The notes: a model not told the origin generated them from the letters alone. A stretch of DNA of 64,000 nt from Butyricicoccus pullicaecorum (GCA_018365995.1 JAGZIY010000012.1:7599-71598), one strand, 5' to 3'. Positions 52,946-62,810 are shown, counted from the first letter of the stretch. Program-made: numbers and translations.

Positions 52946-54016
52946 ATGCTTGATAAATTGAGTGCATTGATTGCTCGCTTTGATGAGGTAGAAGCGCGTC
53001 TATCCGCGCCCGACCTCTATGATGATCCGGCGGCGGCTGCAAAGCTGCTCAAGGAGCAGCGCCGGCTTGCGCCAATCGTTGAGGTCATACGCGCACGTGA
53101 GCAGGCGCTCCAGACCATCGCCGATGCGCAGGAGCTCATGCGTGAAGATCCCGAAATGCGTGACTTTGCGCAAGAAGAAATGAATGACGCACAGTCACGT
53201 GCAGAACAACTCGAACAGGAGCTCAAAATCCTGCTGCTTCCCCGCGATCCCAATGATGATAAAAATATCATCGTAGAAATTCGCGGTGGTGCAGGCGGAG
53301 AGGAATCCGCACTCTTTGCACACTCCCTGCATCGTATGTATACAATGTATGCAGAAAAACGCGGCTGGACAACCGAGCTCCTGTCCATCAATGAAACCGA
53401 ACTTGGCGGCTGCAAGGAAGTTGTCTTTCAAATTGCAGGCGATGGCGCATATTCCCGTCTGAAATTTGAATCGGGTGTGCATCGTGTGCAGCGTGTCCCC
53501 GAAACCGAAAGCCAAGGTCGTATCCACACCTCAACCGTTACGGTCGCTGTTTTACCCGAAGCGGAGGAGGTAGACTTCGAAATCAACCCAGCCGATTTGA
53601 AAATTGATACCTTCCGCGCCTCCGGCGCAGGTGGACAGCACATCAATAAAACCGAATCTGCCATTCGTATTACCCATCTGCCCACTGGAACAGTCGTAGA
53701 ATGTCAGGACGAGCGCAGCCAGCACAAAAACCGTGATAAGGCCATGCGCGTTCTTCGCACACGCCTTTACGAGGCAGAGTGCGAAAAGCAAAACGCCGCA
53801 ATCGCCGCCGAACGGCGCGCGCAGGTGGGAACCGGCGACCGATCCGAGCGGATTCGCACCTATAACTTCCCTGAAAATCGTGTATCTGACCACCGAATCA
53901 AGCTGACAATCTATAAACTTTCTCAATTTTTAGATGGAGATATGGATGAGATACTCGATGCACTCATCACCGCAGATACTGCACAAAAACTTCAGGCGCA
54001 AAACGATACCATTTGA
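52946..54016 (+). CDS. prfA: Peptide chain release factor 1
   Basis: 356 residues. Terminates translation at UAA/UAG. It has an N-terminal coiled-coil domain, the codon-recognition PxT-type loop, and the catalytic GAGGQHINKTESAIRITHLPTG (GGQ). The C-terminal end RTYNFPENRVSDHRIKL is conserved. The start ATG follows GAATGAGGT. Confidence 0.97.
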   Translation: MLDKLSALIARFDEVEARLSAPDLYDDPAAAAKLLKEQRRLAPIVEVIRAREQALQTIADAQELMREDPEMRDFAQEEMNDAQSRAEQLEQELKILLLPRDPNDDKNIIVEIRGGAGGEESALFAHSLHRMYTMYAEKRGWTTELLSINETELGGCKEVVFQIAGDGAYSRLKFESGVHRVQRVPETESQGRIHTSTVTVAVLPEAEEVDFEINPADLKIDTFRASGAGGQHINKTESAIRITHLPTGTVVECQDERSQHKNRDKAMRVLRTRLYEAECEKQNAAIAAERRAQVGTGDRSERIRTYNFPENRVSDHRIKLTIYKLSQFLDGDMDEILDALITADTAQKLQAQNDTI

Positions 54017-54062
54017 TTGCATTTTGTATTATTTTATTTTTTCATAACAGGAAGTGTATCCT

Positions 54063-55085
54063 ATGAAAACTTTGCTTCTGCATCCAGAGGCTGATGGTGC
54101 GATTGCACAGGCTGGCGCATTGCTGGCTTCTGGTCAAGTTGTGGGTATACCCACTGAAACCGTGTATGGATTGGGTGCAAATGCACTTGATGGTACAGCG
54201 GTACAAAAAATCTTTTCTGCCAAGGGGCGCCCATCGGACAACCCGCTCATCGTCCACATTGCAGACCTTGACCAGATTTATTCTTTGACCACAGAGGTGC
54301 CTGATGCCGCCATACGGCTGGCTGAGGCATATTGGCCCGGTCCTATGACCATCATTCTTCCCAAAGCAAGCTGTATTCCGAACGAAGTATCCGCCGGACT
54401 GGATACCGTAGGGATCCGATTGCCCTCTCATCCCATCGCACGGGCAGTGATCCGTGCAGCCGGAGTTCCTATTGCTGCACCCTCTGCGAATTTATCCGGC
54501 CGTCCCTCCACCACTACGGCTGCTCATGTGATGGAGGATATGAACGGAAAAATCGCGGCAATTGTAGATGGTGGTTCCTGTACGGTCGGTGTGGAATCAA
54601 CTGTAATCTCCCTCTCCGGAGAAAAACCGCGTCTGCTGCGTCCGGGAGGCATTTCTCTGGAACAGCTGGAAACAGTCCTTGGCACTGTCGAGGTTGATCG
54701 TGCAATTGTCCAACAAATTGGAGAAGATGTCTGCGTATCTGCGCCCGGTATGAAGTACCGACATTATGCGCCACACGCACCAGTAACTGTTGTATGTGGT
54801 GACCCAGAACACGGCGCTGACTATATTGCGGCACACCTGACTGATACCTGTGGTATTATCTGCTTTGATGAATTTGCCCCGCGTTTTTCCTCCCACATCG
54901 TGCAGACCATTGGACGATCTGATGACTATGCTGCACAGGCACATGCAATCTTTGATGCCCTACGCACCTTTGATCACACAGAGGTTTCCTCCATTTGGGC
55001 ACAATGCCCAGATGACAGCGGGATCGGTCTTGCAGTTGCCAACCGGCTCAAAAAAGCAGCTGGCTTCCATGTGATTGAGGTATAA
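54063..55085 (+). CDS. L-threonylcarbamoyladenylate synthase (Sua5/TsaC2)
   Basis: 340 residues. It makes threonylcarbamoyl-AMP from Thr, bicarbonate and ATP for the t6A37 modification of ANN-decoding tRNAs. YrdC domain about 1-205: KTLLLHPEADGAIAQAGALLASGQVVGIPTETVYGLGANAL, then SAKGRPSDNPLIVHI, and a C-terminal Sua5 domain about 230-340 starting at SAPGMKYRHYAPHAPV. The ATG at 54063 follows CAGGAAG. Between prfA and coaE, as common in Firmicutes. Confidence 0.95.
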   Translation: MKTLLLHPEADGAIAQAGALLASGQVVGIPTETVYGLGANALDGTAVQKIFSAKGRPSDNPLIVHIADLDQIYSLTTEVPDAAIRLAEAYWPGPMTIILPKASCIPNEVSAGLDTVGIRLPSHPIARAVIRAAGVPIAAPSANLSGRPSTTTAAHVMEDMNGKIAAIVDGGSCTVGVESTVISLSGEKPRLLRPGGISLEQLETVLGTVEVDRAIVQQIGEDVCVSAPGMKYRHYAPHAPVTVVCGDPEHGADYIAAHLTDTCGIICFDEFAPRFSSHIVQTIGRSDDYAAQAHAIFDALRTFDHTEVSSIWAQCPDDSGIGLAVANRLKKAAGFHVIEV

Positions 55086-55086
55086 T

Positions 55087-55677
55087 ATGAAAATTTATGG
55101 ACTCACTGGCAGCTCCGGTGCCGGAAAAAGTACCGCAGCTGCATACTTTCTGCCCTATCACTTCGGCAGTGTCGATGCAGATGCAGTCTATCGGAGAATT
55201 TGTGTGCCCGGCAGTGCCCTGCTCGGTGAATTGCAGGCAGCATTTGGGGATATCCTGAATGCAGATGGTTCTCTCAATCGTCCCGCCCTTGCCAGCATTG
55301 TATTTTCTGATGCAGACAAGCTCAAAACACTGAACACCATCACCCGTTCCCATATCTGGACAGAAAGCCAAAACGAATTTGACCGGCTGGAACAGCACGG
55401 CATCACACAGGCTTTGTTTGATGCCCCCACCCTATTTCAGGTTGGTCTGAACATTCATTGTCATGCTGTGATTGGTGTCATTGCGCCAAGAGAGGTACGC
55501 ATTACACGAATCATGATGCGAGACGGGCTGACTGCGCAAGCAGCGGCTGCACGAATCGATGCACAGCCTGACAGTGATTTTTACCGCAAGCATTGTGACT
55601 TCATCTTAGAAAATCATGGTGACAATCAAGCACTTGCAGCACAAGTTCACGCACTGTGCCAAACGTTACAAGTATAA
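55087..55677 (+). CDS. coaE: Dephospho-CoA kinase
   Basis: 196 residues. Last step of CoA synthesis: ATP-dependent 3'-phosphorylation of dephospho-CoA. Walker A GLTGSSGAGKSTAAAYF at 5-21, then VDADAVYR, and the CoA/ATP lid region ITRIMMRDGLTAQAAAARIDAQ. The ATG is 1 base after the TsaC stop, with GAGG in the tsaC end. Confidence 0.93.
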   Translation: MKIYGLTGSSGAGKSTAAAYFLPYHFGSVDADAVYRRICVPGSALLGELQAAFGDILNADGSLNRPALASIVFSDADKLKTLNTITRSHIWTESQNEFDRLEQHGITQALFDAPTLFQVGLNIHCHAVIGVIAPREVRITRIMMRDGLTAQAAAARIDAQPDSDFYRKHCDFILENHGDNQALAAQVHALCQTLQV

Positions 55678-55694
55678 GAAAAGGAGCATATTTT

Positions 55695-57074
55695 ATGGAA
55701 CTGTTTTATGATAAAAAAACCGGCTGGGACAAGCTGGACACCCAGTCCTGTATGGACTATGCAGAAGGCTACAAAAGTTTTCTCGACGCAGGCAAAACCG
55801 AGCGTGATGCGGTATACTATCTGACAGAAAAAGCCGAAGCAAATGGCTACAAAGCATGGACACGTGATATGCCTGTAAAGCCCGGCGATAAGCTATACCA
55901 AATCAACCGTGATAAGAGCATTATCCTGACCCATATCGGCAAGGTTCCCCTTTCAGAGGGCTTCCATTTGACCGCTGCACATCTCGATGCCCCACGTATT
56001 GACATTCGCACCGTACCACTCTATGAAAAGGACGGAATGGCATACTTCAAGACACATTACTATGGCGGTATCAAAAAGTATCAATGGCTTGCCATCCCGC
56101 TCGAACTGCGCGGTGTCGTTTGTGTCTGTCAGAACGGAAAAATCACACGAGTTCCGGTTCATGTAGGCAACAAGCCCAATGACCCAAAATTTGTCATCAC
56201 AGATCTTCTGCCACATCTGGCAAGTGAGCAAATGACCAAGAAGGTAACCGAGGTAATCAAGGCAGAAAACATGAATGTACTGCTTGGCTCCATTCCAAGC
56301 GAACACGCAGAAAAAGATGACAAGGACAAGGTAAAACGTGCTATTCTGGAATATCTCCACGCAAACTATGAAAATATGACCGAAGCAGACTTCCTGTCTG
56401 CGGAGCTGTCCTGTGTTCCGGCATTCAATGCTTGTGATATCGGCTTTGACCGTTCCCTTGTGGGAGCCTATGGTCACGATGACCGTGTTTGTTCCTATCC
56501 GGCTGCGACTGCACTCTTTGATTTGCCTGAAACGCCAGAGCATACTGCCATGTGCCTGTTGGTAGATAAGGAGGAAATCGGTTCTGATGGTGTAACTGGT
56601 ATGCAAAGTCACCACTTTGATACCTTCGTTTCCGACCTATGCCGTGCACAAGGCGTTCTGCCCGAGGAATGTATGGAACATGCAATCTGCCTGTCCGCAG
56701 ACGTCTGCAACGCATTTGATCCCAACTTTCCAGAGGTTTCCGAAGGACGCAACGATGCCCGCATTGGCTGTGGTCTTGCAATCATCAAGTATACCGGTGC
56801 ACGCGGCAAGAGCGGCACTTCAGATGCCTCTGCCGAGTTAATGGCGCGCGTTCGCTGCATCTTGGACGGTGCCGGCATTACATGGCAGACCGGACAGCTG
56901 GGTCGTGTAGATCAAGGCGGCGGCGGCACTGTTGCGATGTATCTTGCAAACCGTAATATTGACACCGTAGATGCAGGCGTGCCGGTACTTTCTATGCACT
57001 CCCCCTTTGAAACCATCTCCAAGCATGACTTGTATATGACCTATCTGGGCTTCGGCGCATTCTATCAGGCATAA
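55695..57074 (+). CDS. M18 family aminopeptidase
   Basis: 459 residues. Zinc metallopeptidase removing N-terminal residues in the cytosol. The metal/catalytic motifs are LTAAHLDAPRIDIR, CDIGFDRSLVGAYGHDDRV, LLVDKEEIGSDG and DPNFPEVSEGRNDARIGCG, with the last His in VLSMHSPFETISKHDLY. AAGGAG lies 6-8 bases before the ATG at 55695; the longer frame overlaps coaE. Twenty-seven bases separate it from the vWA gene. Confidence 0.92.
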   Translation: MELFYDKKTGWDKLDTQSCMDYAEGYKSFLDAGKTERDAVYYLTEKAEANGYKAWTRDMPVKPGDKLYQINRDKSIILTHIGKVPLSEGFHLTAAHLDAPRIDIRTVPLYEKDGMAYFKTHYYGGIKKYQWLAIPLELRGVVCVCQNGKITRVPVHVGNKPNDPKFVITDLLPHLASEQMTKKVTEVIKAENMNVLLGSIPSEHAEKDDKDKVKRAILEYLHANYENMTEADFLSAELSCVPAFNACDIGFDRSLVGAYGHDDRVCSYPAATALFDLPETPEHTAMCLLVDKEEIGSDGVTGMQSHHFDTFVSDLCRAQGVLPEECMEHAICLSADVCNAFDPNFPEVSEGRNDARIGCGLAIIKYTGARGKSGTSDASAELMARVRCILDGAGITWQTGQLGRVDQGGGGTVAMYLANRNIDTVDAGVPVLSMHSPFETISKHDLYMTYLGFGAFYQA

Positions 57075-57101
57075 CCGACCAATAGAAAGAGAGGATTGGA
57101 A

Positions 57102-57857
57102 ATGTTTTCGTTTCTCAAGAAATCTGCTGTCTCCAAATCAGAAGCGGCCTATGAGTCTGACTTTGGTATGCTTTGTACGGAAAAACAAAAAAAGCTTGTG
57201 GACTGTACCCACAAGCTTGATGTTATTCTCGAAAAAAAGAATTTGCATCAGACGACTGCACGTGTCGTATTTGTGCTAGATCACTCAGGTTCTATGCGCC
57301 CGCTTTATCAAGACGGTACGGTTCAAAACACCTTAGAGCGTATCTTTCCGGTTGCACTGCGCTTTGATGACAATGGAGAAATGCAGTTTTATCTGTTTGA
57401 CACGGTCTATCAAGAGCTTGATCCCGTATCACTCGAAAATCTGGAGGGTTATACTGAAAATATCATCATGAAAAAAATGGGGAAATATGGGCAGACACGT
57501 TATGCACCTGCAATGAACACCATATTGCACCGCTATGCAGAAAAAGAGCCCTCCAACATCCCAACCTTTGTCATATTCATTACAGATGGTGATAACAGTG
57601 ACAAGTCTGCGGCAAAACAGGCTTTAATCGCTGCTTCCAAACACAATATCTTCTGGAAGTTTATTGGAATTGGAAAAGAAAGCTTTCCGTTCCTTGAAAA
57701 GCTGGATGACTTGGGCGGTCGCTATGTAGACAATGCAAACTATATTTCCATACCAGACCTCAATGCTATGAAAAATGAAGCACTCTATGAACGCCTGATG
57801 GAAGAATACGATGACTGGAGAAAAGCTGCAAAGCGTGCAGGAATCCCTATCCAATAA
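57102..57857 (+). CDS. von Willebrand factor A domain protein (TerF-like)
   Basis: 251 residues. The N-terminal 55 residues are basic and helical. A vWA domain follows (about 50-230) with an intact MIDAS motif D-x-S-x-S in VFVLDHSGSMRPLYQDG and TITDGDNSD near 165. Most similar to the tellurium-resistance-associated vWA domains (VWA-TerF), a cytoplasmic metal-dependent binding fold. Function unknown; no ter gene is nearby. AGAGAGGATTGGAA precedes the ATG. Confidence 0.85.
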   Translation: MFSFLKKSAVSKSEAAYESDFGMLCTEKQKKLVDCTHKLDVILEKKNLHQTTARVVFVLDHSGSMRPLYQDGTVQNTLERIFPVALRFDDNGEMQFYLFDTVYQELDPVSLENLEGYTENIIMKKMGKYGQTRYAPAMNTILHRYAEKEPSNIPTFVIFITDGDNSDKSAAKQALIAASKHNIFWKFIGIGKESFPFLEKLDDLGGRYVDNANYISIPDLNAMKNEALYERLMEEYDDWRKAAKRAGIPIQ

Positions 57858-58086
57858 AAATTCTGAGATGAAGGATAAGCACGTATAGGAAAACATATAC
57901 AAATTTTTTCAGAGAGATTTGTAGCATCTTCCAGATAGATTGATAACCAGTATCAATTTATTTGAGGTGCGCAAAAGAAAACGAAAAGAATCAATTTTTT
58001 ACCATTGTAACCAAGAGATACTGGTGTTATTCTGATTACAGAAATAAGAATTCCAAGCGAATTCACTCGAAAGGGGTACACCTGCT
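57858..58086. other. Promoter region of the UgpC/MsmK gene
   Basis: TTGTAA (58005-58010), 17-bp spacer, TATTCT (58028-58033) is a plausible promoter. No terminator for the vWA gene was recognised. Confidence 0.55.
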
Positions 58087-59199
58087 ATGGCAAGTATTTC
58101 AATGCGTCACCTAAAGAAAATCTATCCCGGAAATATCGAAGTTGTTCCAGATTTGAATTTAGAAATTCAGGATAAAGAGTTCATCATTCTGGTCGGCCCC
58201 TCTGGCTGTGGCAAGTCCACGACACTGCGTATGATTGCAGGTCTGGAGGAAATTTCCGGAGGCGAAATGTACATTGGTGATCGTTTGATCAACGATGTGC
58301 CGCCCAAGGACCGTGACATTGCAATGGTATTCCAAAACTATGCCCTCTATCCACATATGACCGTATATAAAAATATGGCATTTGGTCTGCAACTCCGCAA
58401 AGTTCCAAAGGATGAAATCGACCGTAAGGTACATGAAGCTGCAAAGGTTTTGGATATTGAGCACTTACTCAACCGTAAGCCAAAGGCACTGTCTGGCGGT
58501 CAGCGACAGCGTGTTGCACTCGGACGCGCAATGGTGCGTGATCCTGCTGTTTTCCTGTTGGACGAGCCTCTTTCCAACCTCGATGCAAAACTGCGTACCC
58601 AGATGCGTACTGAAATCACCAAACTGCACAAGCGTCTTGGCACAACCTTTGTTTATGTTACTCATGATCAGACAGAGGCAATGACAATGGGTGACCGCAT
58701 CGTTGTTATGAAGGACGGTATCATTCAGCAGGTAGATACTCCACAAAACCTTTATAATGATCCTTGCAATATGTTTGTGGCAGGCTTTATTGGCTCTCCG
58801 CAGATGAACTTTATTGATGCGGTTATCTCCGCACATGGTGACCAGTACCATATCGACTTCTCAGGCTACTCCATTCCCATTCCACAGGGTAAGGGCGGTG
58901 CAGATACCTTTGGCGCGTATGTTGGAAAACCAGTTGTTCTGGGTCTGCGTGCTGAGGACTTCCATACAGAGGATATCTTCCTGAGCAATGCTCCGGAAAG
59001 CCTCATCGATGTTGATATTGAAATTGCCGAACTGATGGGCGCAGAGGTATTCCTCTATACCCTATGTCAGGGCAATAAAATCGTTGTCAAGGCTCCCTCA
59101 CGTGTACAGGCAAGAGGCGGAGAGAAAATGCAGCTTGCATTGGACATGAACAAAATACACATATTCGACAAGGAAACAGAGCGTGCAATTTGTAATTAA
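58087..59199 (+). CDS. ABC transporter ATPase, UgpC/MsmK type
   Basis: 370 residues. ATPase shared by several carbohydrate uptake (CUT1) importers. Walker A GPSGCGKSTTLR, signature ALSGGQRQRVALGRA, Walker B VFLLDEPLSNLDAKLR, H-loop VTHDQTEAMTMGDRI. The C-terminal OB-fold MalK regulatory domain is about 245-370. No permease or binding protein is adjacent, which fits a stand-alone energiser of distant sugar transporters, as known for MsmK in streptococci. A terminator follows. Confidence 0.95.
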   Translation: MASISMRHLKKIYPGNIEVVPDLNLEIQDKEFIILVGPSGCGKSTTLRMIAGLEEISGGEMYIGDRLINDVPPKDRDIAMVFQNYALYPHMTVYKNMAFGLQLRKVPKDEIDRKVHEAAKVLDIEHLLNRKPKALSGGQRQRVALGRAMVRDPAVFLLDEPLSNLDAKLRTQMRTEITKLHKRLGTTFVYVTHDQTEAMTMGDRIVVMKDGIIQQVDTPQNLYNDPCNMFVAGFIGSPQMNFIDAVISAHGDQYHIDFSGYSIPIPQGKGGADTFGAYVGKPVVLGLRAEDFHTEDIFLSNAPESLIDVDIEIAELMGAEVFLYTLCQGNKIVVKAPSRVQARGGEKMQLALDMNKIHIFDKETERAICN

Positions 59200-59263
59200 A
59201 TAATAAGGTTATCAAAAGACTTCGCTCCTCGATAACAGTACCCTAAACTTTACCAATGCAGAA

Positions 59264-59320
59264 ACCCCATTTGTCAGACGGTCAGCATCGCTGCGCCCCT
59301 GACAGATGGGGTGATTTTTA
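59264..59320 (+). terminator. Terminator after UgpC/MsmK
   Basis: ACCCCATTTGTCAG...CTGACAGATGGGGT followed by GATTTTTA. Confidence 0.85.
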
Positions 59321-59362
59321 TACAAAAATGTGATCCTGATGGTGGAAAAAAGAATTCACACA

Positions 59363-59400
59363 AAAAGCTTGCCGCCTGTTCTCACAGACAGCAAGCCCTT
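59363..59400 (-). terminator. Terminator of the NSS transporter operon
   Basis: Minus strand AGGGCTTGCTGTCTGT-GAGA-ACAGGCGGCAAGCTTTTT. Similar to the hairpin at 41117-41157. Confidence 0.8.
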
Positions 59401-59441
59401 TGTGAAAATTCAAAGATTGGCTGATCAAAACCTGAATACAC

Positions 59442-60812
59442 TTAAGCAAAAAACTTCGTGATATATCCCATAATCAGAATCGCCACAATACCAATCGGAA
59501 TGACAATGGTACAATATGTGCGTGCCCAAGCAGGGAATTTATAGCCATTTCCGCTGTTTGCCTCTGCCATAAAGTTATCCCAGCCCCAGCCATTCTTGAG
59601 ACAGCAGAACAAAACATAGATACATGAACCAATTGGCAGGATATTATTGGAAACCAGAAAATCCTCAAAGTCCAGAATATTACTGCCCAGAAGCTGCACA
59701 TCGCTCCACAGATTGAATCCCAACACCGTTGGCATAGAGAGCGCAAGCAATGCAATGGTGCCATATAAACACATCTTCTTACGTGACAAATTTGGGAACA
59801 AATCCGTAAAACAAGAAATGATATTTTCCATAACCCCAATGACCGTAGACATAGCAGCGAAAATCATGAACAGGAAGAACAGTGCACCCCAAAAACGTCC
59901 ACCGGGCATCTGCTCAAACACACTTGGCAGCGTAATAAAAATCAGTGGGGGACCAGAGCCCGGGTCTACGCAAAAGGCAAAACAAGAGGGAATCACAATC
60001 AGACCCGAGCATAATGCAACAAAGGTATCCAGTGCTGCAACATGAATGGACTCACCCAGCAGAGAGTGTTCCTTACCAATGTAAGAGCCAAAAATCGCCA
60101 TACCGCCCATGCCAACAGATAGTGTGAAGAATGCCTGACTCATCGCCTGATACATGACATTCCAAACGCCATTATCCACTATCTTACTGAAATCCGGAAT
60201 GAGGAAATATTTGAGACCCTCTTGTGCGCCGTCCAAGGTAATTGCACGAATTGCCAGAACCGCCATCAGAATGATGAGCAACGCCATCATTTTCTTATTG
60301 ACTGCCTCAACACCCTCCTTGACACCAAAGGAGCAGACAGCAAAACCCAGAATCACGGATACCGCCATTGCAATGGTCATCGTAACCGGATCTGCGGTTA
60401 AGGCATCAAAAGACGCTGTCACCTGCTGCGCAGACATATGGTCAAAGCTTCCATTTACATATTTCAGAAAATATACAAACATCCAGCCAGCAATCGTGGT
60501 GTAAAACATCATCAGAATAATATTGCCTGCAATGCCAAAGAAACTCCAAAAATGCCATTTTGTTCCTTTCGGTTCCAGTTCATGAAAAGAACGGGAAATC
60601 GAGCGGCGGGAAGCACGACCAACCGAAAATTCCATTGTCATGACAGGAATACCAAAAAAAAGTAAAAAGGCAAGATACAGTAAAATAAAGGCTGCACCAC
60701 CGTATTTTCCGGTAATATATGGAAAACGCCAGACATTTCCCAGTCCAATTGCACAGCCTGCGGAAATGAGGATAAAGCCCAAGCGTGAGCCAAAGGTTTC
60801 TCGTTTTTGCAT
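59442..60812 (-). CDS. Sodium-dependent NSS transporter, copy 1
   Basis: 456 residues with about twelve membrane helices. NSS (SNF) family: FGSRLGFILISAGCAIGLGNVWRFPYITGKYGGAAF, the Na+/substrate-binding start of TM1, and VMENIISCFTDLFPN. It imports amino acids or similar solutes with Na+. It closely resembles copy 2 throughout. Its ATG is 52 bases after copy 2. Confidence 0.94.
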   Translation of the reverse strand: MQKRETFGSRLGFILISAGCAIGLGNVWRFPYITGKYGGAAFILLYLAFLLFFGIPVMTMEFSVGRASRRSISRSFHELEPKGTKWHFWSFFGIAGNIILMMFYTTIAGWMFVYFLKYVNGSFDHMSAQQVTASFDALTADPVTMTIAMAVSVILGFAVCSFGVKEGVEAVNKKMMALLIILMAVLAIRAITLDGAQEGLKYFLIPDFSKIVDNGVWNVMYQAMSQAFFTLSVGMGGMAIFGSYIGKEHSLLGESIHVAALDTFVALCSGLIVIPSCFAFCVDPGSGPPLIFITLPSVFEQMPGGRFWGALFFLFMIFAAMSTVIGVMENIISCFTDLFPNLSRKKMCLYGTIALLALSMPTVLGFNLWSDVQLLGSNILDFEDFLVSNNILPIGSCIYVLFCCLKNGWGWDNFMAEANSGNGYKFPAWARTYCTIVIPIGIVAILIMGYITKFFA

Positions 60813-60864
60813 AAAACAACCCCCTTAATAAATGATAAACAATCAGAAAGTTTGAAATGCCCGT

Positions 60865-62244
60865 TTAATTTGCACCAAATTTCTGGATATACCCCATAAT
60901 AAAGATAAAGAATACAATCGCAGGCAGGATCCACGTTACGTACACACGCAGAACTGATGGGAACTTGAGTCCATCACCGGCATCTGCCTCTGCGATAAAG
61001 TTCTTCCAACCCCAGCCATAGCGAGAGGTACAGAACAGCAGATACACCATAGAGCCAAGCGGCAGCAAGTTATTGGATACGATAAAATCCTCCAAATCCT
61101 GAATATTCCCCACGTGCGGAACCTGAAAACCACTCCACAGGTTAAAGCCCAGTACACAAGGCATAGAAATAATCAAGATCAAGACCAGATTAAAAAGAAT
61201 CGTCTTTTTTCGGCTCCAGCCCCAAAGGTCCATACCAAAACATATGATATTCTCAAATACTGCAATAATGGTTGAAAAAGCTGCTGCTGCCATAAAGATA
61301 AAGAACAGCGTACCCCAAATCCGTCCGCCGGTCATCTGATTAAAGATATTGGGCAGCGTGATGAACAAGAGATTTGGACCGGAATCTGCTTGAATTCCAA
61401 ATGCCGAGCAGGCAGGGAAAATAATCATACCAGACATCAGCGCAACAAAGGTATCCAGAATCGTAATCGAAATCGCTTCTCCTGTCAGAGAACGCTCACG
61501 ACCGATATAGGATCCAAAAATAGCGAGCGCACCAATGCCCAGTGACAATGTAAAGAATGCCTGCCCCATCGCAGCGAAGATAGATTCAAACAGACCGCCC
61601 GGGGCTTCAAACAGCTTAGAAAAATCCGGCTTAATATAGAACGCAATGCCTTCTGCTGCTCCCTCCAAGGTCACTGCACGACCTACCAATACAAAGATGA
61701 GGAAAAGCAAGCAGAGCATCATGATTTTATTAATTTTTTCTACGCCATTGCGCAGCCCCATTGAACATACGCCGAAGCAAATCAACACTGTCACAACCAT
61801 ACAGATGGTCATATACATGGGACTTTGCAGCATCGTACTAAAAGATGCCGTAATATAATCACTGTCAACGCCTACAAACTCACCCTTTGCCATTTTATAG
61901 ACATAGGCAATCAGCCAACCACCGACTGTGGTATAAAACGCCATCAGCAAATAATTGCCAATCATCGCGCCATAACTATATAGATGCCATTTGGTTCCCT
62001 TCGGCTCCAACTTATGGAAAGACCGCGCAGCCGAAAGCTGACTGGCACGACCAACAGAAAACTCCATAACCATAATTGGAAGACCCAGCAGCAGCAAAAA
62101 CAGCAGATAAACCAAAACAAATGCTGCTCCGCCATACTGACCGGTAATATACGGGAACCGCCAGACATTACCAAGACCGATTGCACAGCCTGCGGAAATT
62201 AAAATAAATCCGAGTCTGGAACTAAATTTTTCTCGTTCTTTCAT
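60865..62244 (-). CDS. Sodium-dependent NSS transporter, copy 2
   Basis: 459 residues, same family and layout: KFSSRLGFILISAGCAIGLGNVWRFPYITGQYGGAAFV. First gene of a two-gene operon with its own promoter at 62287-62315. The shared length and motif order show a tandem duplication that has diverged. Confidence 0.94.
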   Translation of the reverse strand: MKEREKFSSRLGFILISAGCAIGLGNVWRFPYITGQYGGAAFVLVYLLFLLLLGLPIMVMEFSVGRASQLSAARSFHKLEPKGTKWHLYSYGAMIGNYLLMAFYTTVGGWLIAYVYKMAKGEFVGVDSDYITASFSTMLQSPMYMTICMVVTVLICFGVCSMGLRNGVEKINKIMMLCLLFLIFVLVGRAVTLEGAAEGIAFYIKPDFSKLFEAPGGLFESIFAAMGQAFFTLSLGIGALAIFGSYIGRERSLTGEAISITILDTFVALMSGMIIFPACSAFGIQADSGPNLLFITLPNIFNQMTGGRIWGTLFFIFMAAAAFSTIIAVFENIICFGMDLWGWSRKKTILFNLVLILIISMPCVLGFNLWSGFQVPHVGNIQDLEDFIVSNNLLPLGSMVYLLFCTSRYGWGWKNFIAEADAGDGLKFPSVLRVYVTWILPAIVFFIFIMGYIQKFGAN

Positions 62245-62286
62245 GATTTTCTTAACCCTTTCTGCGGAATAACACCGCTTGGCATT

Positions 62287-62315
62287 ATTTTATCATAGTT
62301 TTCTGTCCCTTTCAA
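62287..62315 (-). promoter_or_regulatory. Promoter of the NSS transporter pair
   Basis: TTGAAA (62310-62315), 17-bp spacer, TAAAAT (62287-62292), minus strand. Confidence 0.75.
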
Positions 62316-62517
62316 TAGAAAAACTTGAAGTTGCTTTAACATTAGTGTGCTAAAGTGAAGAATATATTATGAAACCTGTTTCATCCGCAGCATCACAAGT
62401 GAAATTTTTTCAATCCGATTACGCAAATAAATTGCTTATGACTCTAGATTGACATCACTTTTCTCTGCTTCCACATTGTCAGCACCGTTCTCCCGTACAC
62501 ATATGTTGATTCTGCTC

Positions 62518-62810
62518 TGGGGATAACTGTGTATAACTTTGTGGATATTGTTGATAACCCTACGTTAATATTTTTGTCGAATGGATATCACGATTCGCGA
62601 ATTATCACGAATCATTACCTTTTGTATAATTTTATGAAGAATATTTTTGCACACGACTTGTGGATAAGCTTGTGGATATTGTTGATAACTTAATGTTATC
62701 AATTCGATTTTTCCCCAAAAATCATGAGATTTTCGATTACCTATCGTAAACTCTTTTTTATACACAATACAGTGAACAACTGTGGATAACTCTGTGGACA
62801 TTGTTGATAA
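62518..62810 (+). repeat. Cluster of DnaA-box-like 9-mers in three tandem repeats
   Basis: Three imperfect ~30-bp repeats start at 62528, 62659 and 62781. Each has TGTGNATAA, then TGTGGAT/CAT 12 bases on, then TGTTGATAA immediately next (9 bases on). That gives nine 9-mers in one orientation at identical spacing, plus TGGGGATAA at 62518. Exact TGTGGATAA (TTATCCACA on the other strand, the DnaA consensus) occurs at 62659 and 62781. Spacer lengths are 131 and 122 bases. A perfect palindrome TTGATAAC-N5-GTTATCAA follows the second set (62682-62702). No ORF of note covers it. Confidence 0.75.

Noticed and set aside
62518..62810. CRISPR array
   Set aside because: Only three repeats, about 30 bp, spaced 122-131 bp with imperfect identity, and no cas genes. 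The 9-mer composition fits DnaA boxes much better.
62518..62810. Firm call of the chromosomal replication origin
   Set aside because: No dnaA, dnaN, recF or gyr genes in the window and no strand-bias switch here; reported as a DnaA-box cluster only.
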